Below, one piece after another: positions 5,039-8,665 of a DNA stretch of 8,665 nucleotides. Source of the stretch: Lysobacterales bacterium. GTDB taxonomy: Bacteria; Pseudomonadota; Gammaproteobacteria; Xanthomonadales; SZUA-5. Below the pieces are notes generated by a model. That model did no database searches and was not told the DNA's origin. It was given only the letters and a program-made list of their open reading frames with translations. Each line of letters begins with the position of its first letter. The stretch's first letter is position 1. The stretch lies in contig JANJUH010000018.1 in the NCBI GenBank assembly GCA_024710675.1, positions 1 to 8,665 on the forward strand. The letters run 5' to 3'. Both the position numbers and the translations under genes were made by a program.

Positions 5039-5926
5039 GTGCGCCTGATTGCCTTGTTCCTGATTGCCCTCGTCCTCACGGCCGGCTGCGCCAACCGCGC
5101 ACCGCAGCCCGAGCGGGTGTCGCTTCCCCCGACGCCTGCCGAACCCGTGCGTCCGCAACCGGCAGCGGCTCCGGCAGCAGTCCCGGCATCGCCACCCGTA
5201 GCCGAAGCCGTCGCAGCGGCACCGACCCCGCCAGCCCCTCCCGTTGCCGCCCAGGTCTCAGCGGCCCCGGCTGTCGCGCCCCCTGCGCTGCTTCCACCGC
5301 CGGCGGAGACGGTCGCGGCGGCGTCCACCTCACCAGCCCAGCCGATCCCGGCCGCAAGCTCGACCAGGCCGGATTCGGACACCCCGCACGCCTTGAGCGG
5401 GCGACTGGCGGTCGCCGGGGGTGAAGCAGGCGATCTCTCGGCGGGCGTCGTCTACTTCGTCCCGGACAGTGGCGCGAAGCCCCCGGCGCCCGGGCGTTTC
5501 GCGATCTACACCCAGGGCAAGCGCTTCGATCCCCCGCTACTCGTGGTGCCGCTCGGCAGCACGGTGGCCTTCCCCAACAGTGATCCGGTTCGGCACAACG
5601 TGCACTCGCGCACCCCGGGGGCGGCTTTCGACCTCGGCTTTTACGGCGAAGGCGAGGCTCCCGCACGCGTTTTCGACCGGCCCGGCCTCGTGGTCGTGAA
5701 CTGCAATGTCCATCGCACGATGCAGACCCAGGTCTTCGTGGTGCCGAGCGCCTACCAGGCGCGGCCGGACGCCAGCGGCCGTTGGCGGATCGAGGGCCTT
5801 CCGGGCGGACGCGGCACCCTGCACCTGTGGCATCCGCGGGCGCAGGCGGCGACTGTGATCGTCGCCCTGCCGACATCCCAGGGCGTCGACCGCATGCTGA
5901 CCGCCTTGCCCGGGGCCGCGCGATGA
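5039..5926 (+). CDS. Lipoprotein with a C-terminal cupredoxin-like (methylamine utilization-type) domain
   Basis: Starting at GTG 5039 gives 295 residues with a textbook lipoprotein signal: MRLIALFLIALVLTAGC, with lipidation at C17. Residue +2 is Ala, which favours outer-membrane sorting. A TTG at 5033 is an alternative start. Residues 20-115 are a Pro/Ala-rich flexible linker that may reach away from the membrane. Residues 118-236 form a plastocyanin-like domain with candidate type-1 copper ligands H186 (in VRHNVHS), C222, H225 and M228 (in NCNVHRTM). Residues 237-285 look like a small beta domain (GRWRIEGLPGGRGTLHLWHP) of the carboxypeptidase-regulatory type. Related proteins are often labelled methylamine utilization proteins, although no methylamine genes are present here. 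The role is probably periplasmic copper binding or electron transfer, not proven. The stop overlaps the next ATG (ATGA), so the genes are coupled. Confidence 0.82.
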   Translation: MRLIALFLIALVLTAGCANRAPQPERVSLPPTPAEPVRPQPAAAPAAVPASPPVAEAVAAAPTPPAPPVAAQVSAAPAVAPPALLPPPAETVAAASTSPAQPIPAASSTRPDSDTPHALSGRLAVAGGEAGDLSAGVVYFVPDSGAKPPAPGRFAIYTQGKRFDPPLLVVPLGSTVAFPNSDPVRHNVHSRTPGAAFDLGFYGEGEAPARVFDRPGLVVVNCNVHRTMQTQVFVVPSAYQARPDASGRWRIEGLPGGRGTLHLWHPRAQAATVIVALPTSQGVDRMLTALPGAAR

Positions 5927-6855
5927 GCGGGCGCCTGTGGATCGTGGCGGCGCTCCTGGTCACCGCGCTGGCGGCGGCAGCCGCGCTCGCGGGATGGCAA
6001 CTGCGGACGCACATGGAGCAGGCCGTGCGGGCCGAGGCCGAGGCCCGTTTCCGGGCCGCACAGGCGGCTGTCGAGGCGGCCAGCCGCGAAGAACTGGCGC
6101 TGCGGGCCGGACAGCTCGCAACCGACGACGCCCTGGCCGCCTACATCGTCGATGCGATGCAATCGGGTGTGCCCGGGCAGGCCATCGATATCGCCTCGAT
6201 CAGTGACCTGCTGGGCGAGCGTCAGGGCCAGCTGGGGCTCGATGCCGTCGGTGTGATCGGCAGCGACGGCCGCTGGATCACCGGCACGCGTCCATGGAGC
6301 GACGGCGGCGCGCATCCCGGCGCCCACGCCCTGTTTCGCGCGGCGCGCGAGCGGCAGGGTCTGGTCGAAGGCCTGGTCCGTGAGGGCGAGCGCTGGTACC
6401 TGGGATCGATGCAGCCCATCGGCCGCACCGGTGTCATCGACGCTTGGGTGTACGCGGGCCTGCACATCGACGAGGCCTGGATCGGTCGCATCGCCACCCT
6501 GGCGCCGGTGAGCGTGCGCATCGTCGCGAGCGAAGAGGGTCAGCTTCCGGGGAACTTCAGTGCGACCTTGTTCGACGAATCACGGGCACGCCTCGAAGCT
6601 GCGCCCGAGATCCGCCTCGCCATCGATCCACTGCCCTATGCCCTGCTGCTGGCACTGTGCTGCCTGCTGGTCGGCGGCCTCCTCGTCTGGCTGTTCCAGC
6701 GCGCCGCGCTGGTTCCGGCCAGCGTCGCCATCGACCTGCTCGAACGCGCAGCGGCCGGCGATCTGCACCTGCGGTCGCCGGACTGGGACCACGGGCTCGG
6801 TGGCCGCTTTGCCATGGCCTTCGACCGGCTGCTGGCACGCGCCCGACCGGATTGA
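5923..6855 (+). CDS. Two-TM periplasmic sensor ending in a HAMP-like segment, no output domain
   Basis: The 310-residue protein starts at the ATG that overlaps the lipoprotein stop. It has a membrane segment at about 5-25, a periplasmic region of about 210 residues (28-237), a second membrane segment at about 238-258, and a C-terminal segment (259-310) with HAMP features: P265, AAAGDL (276-281) and AMAFDRLLAR (297-306). The start of the periplasmic part is helical (AEARFRAAQAAVEAASREEL), and residues 105-185 (LDAVGVIGSDGRWITG, then WYLGSMQPIG) look like a Cache/PAS-type ligand-binding fold. No GGDEF, EAL, kinase or chemotaxis domain follows, although a HAMP normally leads into one. The frame stays clean to the TGA. 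It may be a naturally short sensor signalling by protein contact, or a receptor that has lost its output. It is followed 26 bp later by the DUF3034 gene. Confidence 0.75.
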   Translation: MSGRLWIVAALLVTALAAAAALAGWQLRTHMEQAVRAEAEARFRAAQAAVEAASREELALRAGQLATDDALAAYIVDAMQSGVPGQAIDIASISDLLGERQGQLGLDAVGVIGSDGRWITGTRPWSDGGAHPGAHALFRAARERQGLVEGLVREGERWYLGSMQPIGRTGVIDAWVYAGLHIDEAWIGRIATLAPVSVRIVASEEGQLPGNFSATLFDESRARLEAAPEIRLAIDPLPYALLLALCCLLVGGLLVWLFQRAALVPASVAIDLLERAAAGDLHLRSPDWDHGLGGRFAMAFDRLLARARPD

Positions 6856-6881
6856 GCCCCAACCGAGACCAAGGAAGATCC

Positions 6882-7913
6882 ATGGACGCCGCACACGCAC
6901 CTGCCAAACCAGCGAGCCAATGCCATCAGGCGCGAGGGCACGAGGGCACGAGGGCACGAGGGCACGAACAGGACGGGCACGGCACAGCACCACGCAAGCC
7001 CCTCTCCCCTCGCGGCAGAGGGGTTGGGGGGCTCGAGGGTCAGCGGCGAGGCCTGCTCTTGGCAGGCGCGCTCGCAGCCCTGCTGGCCGCCAGCCCGGCC
7101 CATGCCCAGTGGCCGGGTGGCACCGGCGGCAAGCTGTTGCTCACCGGCGGCGTCAACCAGATCGAGGGCGCCGGCGGCGGCGGCCTGACGCCGTGGGCGC
7201 TGATCGGCGGCTACGGCAGCGAGGGCCAGTACGGCGCCAATGCCTGGGTCACGCGCGTCGACACCGACGATTACGTGCTCGACGCCTACGGGGTGCTCGC
7301 CGGCTTCGACGACCGCTTCGAACTCAGCTACGCCCGCCAGCGCTTCGACACGCGCGCAGTCGGCGCGGCCCTCGGCCTCGGCCGCGGCTACACCTTCGAG
7401 CAGGACATCATTGGCGCCAAGCTGCGCCTTTACGGCGACGCGGTCCTCGAGCAGGACAGCCCGTGGCCGCAGATTGCTCTGGGCGTGCAGCACAAGCGCA
7501 ACCGCAACGGCGCGGTGGTGCGCGCGGTGGGCGCCGAGGACGATTCCGGCACCGACATCTACCTGTCGGCGACCAAGCTCTATCTCGCGCAGAGCCTGCT
7601 GCTCAACACGACGCTGCGCTACACCGAGGCCAACCAGATCGGGATTCTCGGTTTCGGCGGCGACCAGGGCTCGGGCAGTTTCGAGTTCGAGGGCTCGGCG
7701 GCCTACCTGCTGAGCCGCAAGCTCGCCCTCGGCGCCGAGTTCCGCACCAAGCCCGACCAGCTCGGCATCGCCGACGAAGACCTGTGGTGGGATGTCTTCC
7801 TCGCCTGGGCCCCGAACCGCCACTTCTCCGTGACGCTGGCCTGGGTCGAACTCGGCAACGTCGTCGTCGCCGACCAGAGCGGTGTCTACCTGTCGGTGCA
7901 GGCGGGCTTTTGA
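6882..7913 (+). CDS. DUF3034-family outer-membrane beta-barrel protein with an unusual N-terminal extension
   Basis: From the ATG at 6882, with AAGGA 6 nt upstream, the product is 343 residues. The mature part begins with GGTGGKLLLTGGVNQIEG, then GGGLTPWALIGGYG, the pattern I associate with DUF3034 proteins. It consists of alternating beta-type strands and ends in YLSVQAGF. A terminal Phe is typical of outer-membrane barrels. The signal peptide is displaced: the hydrophobic core GLLLAGALAALLAA (57-70) and likely cleavage at AHA-Q (75/76) come after about 56 hydrophilic residues. Those residues are encoded by an 8-bp tandem repeat (6933-6964) and a palindromic repeat (6999-7023). No other ATG, GTG or TTG start in a sensible place precedes the hydrophobic core, so the extension is probably real but may lower export. 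The function of the family is unknown to me. The operon position suggests partnership with the lipoprotein and the sensor. Confidence 0.83.
   Translation: MDAAHAPAKPASQCHQARGHEGTRARGHEQDGHGTAPRKPLSPRGRGVGGLEGQRRGLLLAGALAALLAASPAHAQWPGGTGGKLLLTGGVNQIEGAGGGGLTPWALIGGYGSEGQYGANAWVTRVDTDDYVLDAYGVLAGFDDRFELSYARQRFDTRAVGAALGLGRGYTFEQDIIGAKLRLYGDAVLEQDSPWPQIALGVQHKRNRNGAVVRAVGAEDDSGTDIYLSATKLYLAQSLLLNTTLRYTEANQIGILGFGGDQGSGSFEFEGSAAYLLSRKLALGAEFRTKPDQLGIADEDLWWDVFLAWAPNRHFSVTLAWVELGNVVVADQSGVYLSVQAGF
6933..6964 (+). repeat. Octanucleotide tandem repeat, 4 x CGAGGGCA, inside a coding region
   Basis: Four perfect copies of CGAGGGCA run from 6933 to 6964 within codons 18-28 of the DUF3034 gene, giving RGHEGTRARGHE in the current frame. 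Because 8 is not a multiple of 3, gain or loss of one unit shifts the frame ahead of the signal peptide. Confidence 0.95.
6999..7023. repeat. CCCCTCT...AGAGGGG palindromic repeat inside the DUF3034 gene
   Basis: CCCCTCT (6999-7005) pairs with AGAGGGG (7017-7023) around CCCCTCGCGGC, followed by TTGGGGGGCTCGAGGGT. This arrangement strongly resembles a dispersed intergenic repeat of many proteobacteria (CCCTCTCCC, spacer, GGGAGAGGG, then GGGGTGAGGG). Here it is translated, as part of codons 40-56. Confidence 0.65.
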
Positions 7914-7930
7914 GTTGGAGCAGGAGCGGT

Positions 7931-8062
7931 GTCCGCAAAGGACGCAAAGGACGCGAAGGAAGCAAAAGCGAATCAAGTAAGAACTCCGCGCCATGAGGCC
8001 CAACGCGCTGGATAGCCCAAACTGCGAAGCTCTTCTTTGCGTTCTTGGCGTCCCTTGCGGAC
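7931..8062. repeat. Long imperfect palindrome with arms of three 9-bp units
   Basis: The left arm (7931-7961) and right arm (8032-8062) are inverted copies matching at 25 of 31 positions, separated by 70 bp. Each arm is itself three degenerate copies of a 9-bp unit, CGCAAAGGA on the left and TTCTTTGCG in reverse on the right. It fills most of the 208-bp gap between the DUF3034 and hemoglobin genes. I see no gene in it. It resembles a dispersed non-coding repeat familiar in form from other genomes (peptides such as DAKNAKK or VLCVLCG appear when it is mistranslated). It could be a MITE-like unit or fold into a long RNA hairpin. Confidence 0.8.
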
Positions 8063-8121
8063 AAGAAAACCAGCTTTCGGAAACGCCCCATCACCTCACC
8101 AGCAAGCCAGGAACCCACCCC

Positions 8122-8592
8122 ATGACCCGCATCCTCACCCGCAGCCTGCTGTTGGCCCTCGCCGCGAGCGCCTCGCTGGCCGGCGCCGATCCCGCCGCGC
8201 GCCCGATCCCGAACCCCGCGCCCGCCCATCCCGAGCTGCGTCATGTGCTCGACGAATTCGGCGGCGAGGCCGGCCTGCGCGCCTTGATGGACGACTTCAT
8301 GGTGATCCTGCTCGACGATCCGCGCATGCGGCCCTTCTTCGAGAACTCCGACCTCGAACGCGTCAAGGACAAGCTGGCGCTGCAGTTCTGCGTGATCCTC
8401 GGCGGGGACTGCGTCTACGACGGCCTCGACATGGTCGAGTCGCACGCCGGCCACGAGATCCGCCGCGCCGATTTCAATGCGCTGGTCGAGGACCTGCAGA
8501 TCGCGATGGAGCGCCGCGGCATCCCGACGCGTGCGCAGAACCAGTTGCTCGCCAAGCTGGCGCCGATGTACCGCGAGGTGGTGAACCGGTAG
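8122..8592 (+). CDS. Exported group-1 truncated hemoglobin
   Basis: This 156-residue protein has a signal peptide (RILTRSLLLALAASASLAGA, cleavage near residues 20-22) and then a truncated globin at about residues 38-155. By alignment from memory with Mycobacterium tuberculosis HbN, the proximal heme ligand is H108 (ESHAGHEI) and the CD1 Phe is F73 (RPFFEN). The GG turn is at 94-95, and the C-terminal AQNQLLAKLAPMYREV matches the family. Two distal residues that bind O2 in HbN are replaced: Tyr B10 by M60 and Gln E11 by L85. Cysteines 90 and 97 (FCVILGGDC) are placed as in other exported members I recall and may form a disulfide. The start is supported by AGGA at 8109-8112, 9 nt upstream. It may bind O2, NO, CO or a redox partner in the periplasm. 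The enzymatic role is not shown by the sequence. Confidence 0.9.
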   Translation: MTRILTRSLLLALAASASLAGADPAARPIPNPAPAHPELRHVLDEFGGEAGLRALMDDFMVILLDDPRMRPFFENSDLERVKDKLALQFCVILGGDCVYDGLDMVESHAGHEIRRADFNALVEDLQIAMERRGIPTRAQNQLLAKLAPMYREVVNR

Positions 8593-8603
8593 AAGTGCAT
8601 ATT

Positions 8604-8617
8604 GGCCGGGAGCGGCC
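8604..8617 (+). terminator. Short hairpin after the hemoglobin gene
   Basis: GGCCG (8604-8608) pairs with CGGCC (8613-8617) around GGAG, 11 nt after the stop, followed by TGTCTCG. The stem is short and there is no T-run, so this is a weak terminator candidate. Confidence 0.35.
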
Positions 8618-8638
8618 TGTCTCGAGTATCGGCTCAGG

Positions 8639-8665
8639 CAGGGGGCAGGGGGCAGGGGGCGGGGG
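8639..8665 (+). repeat. G-rich 7-bp tandem repeat with G-quadruplex pattern
   Basis: Three copies of CAGGGGG (8639-8659) are followed by CGGGGG (8660-8665), giving four runs of five G with loops of 1-2 nt. The repeat continues to the window edge, so its full length is unknown. The pattern fits a parallel G-quadruplex on the plus strand. Confidence 0.85.

Noticed and set aside
4891..5424. Plus-strand open frame beginning in the REP-like repeats
   Set aside because: Its product is Arg/Pro/Ser-rich without domains and runs out of frame through the lipoprotein gene, whose lipobox and cupredoxin residues are clear.
6444..6881. Extending the DUF3034 gene upstream to an in-frame start at 6444
   Set aside because: This would overlap the sensor gene for more than 400 bp. 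The ATG at 6882 has a ribosome site and lies just after the sensor stop.
6933..6964. Reading the four 8-bp units as a CRISPR-like array
   Set aside because: The units are 8 bp and contiguous without spacers, so they form a simple tandem repeat.
6636..8003. Minus-strand open frame of 455 codons across the sensor and DUF3034 genes
   Set aside because: The high GC content keeps antisense frames open. It crosses two intergenic gaps and repeat elements, and its product has no recognisable domain.

Overview
The window looks like chromosomal DNA of a GC-rich (roughly two-thirds GC by eye) Gram-negative proteobacterium. It is most likely a gammaproteobacterium of the Xanthomonadales/Lysobacterales type. 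The clues are Sec signal peptides, a lipobox, an outer-membrane protein ending in Phe, a kinesin-light-chain-like TPR tail of the kind often attached to Ser/Thr kinases in that order, and several families of short palindromic intergenic repeats. The taxonomic call is an inference from style, not from a marker gene. There are no rRNA, tRNA, CRISPR or transposase genes.

Layout. 3-506: C-terminal end of a TPR protein, followed by hairpins and a REP-like repeat region. 834-1772: a secreted six-cysteine protein of unknown function, convergent with and overlapping by 14 bp the 3' end of a YrbG/CaxA-type Na+/Ca2+ antiporter on the minus strand (1759-2841). 3132-3748: two small RNA-binding proteins, a cold-shock protein and an RRM protein, separated by a strong hairpin. 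3776-4827: an ECF sigma factor translationally coupled (ATGA) to a ChrR-type cupin that keeps the cupin metal site but lacks the zinc-binding anti-sigma domain. 4844-4933: paired REP-like repeats. 5039-7913: a compact three-gene unit made of a cupredoxin-like lipoprotein, a two-TM periplasmic sensor that stops after a HAMP-like segment, and a DUF3034-type outer-membrane protein. 8122-8592: a periplasmic group-1 truncated hemoglobin. The window ends in a G-rich tandem repeat.

How the parts may work together. The block from 3776 to 8592 is the most interesting. A sigma/cupin switch of the family that answers singlet oxygen and oxidative stress in Rhodobacter sits directly upstream of envelope proteins that look able to bind copper (His-Cys-His-Met) and heme, plus a membrane sensor without an output domain and an outer-membrane protein. 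I infer an envelope redox, copper or gas-ligand sensing module, but nothing in the DNA proves that the sigma factor controls the downstream genes.

Two further points stand out. The DUF3034 gene carries four copies of an 8-bp repeat, plus a widespread-type intergenic palindrome, inside its 5' coding end ahead of the signal peptide, which makes it a candidate phase-variable gene. Also, the sigma factor and the lipoprotein both lack a clear Shine-Dalgarno sequence and have a GC-rich hairpin directly before their starts.
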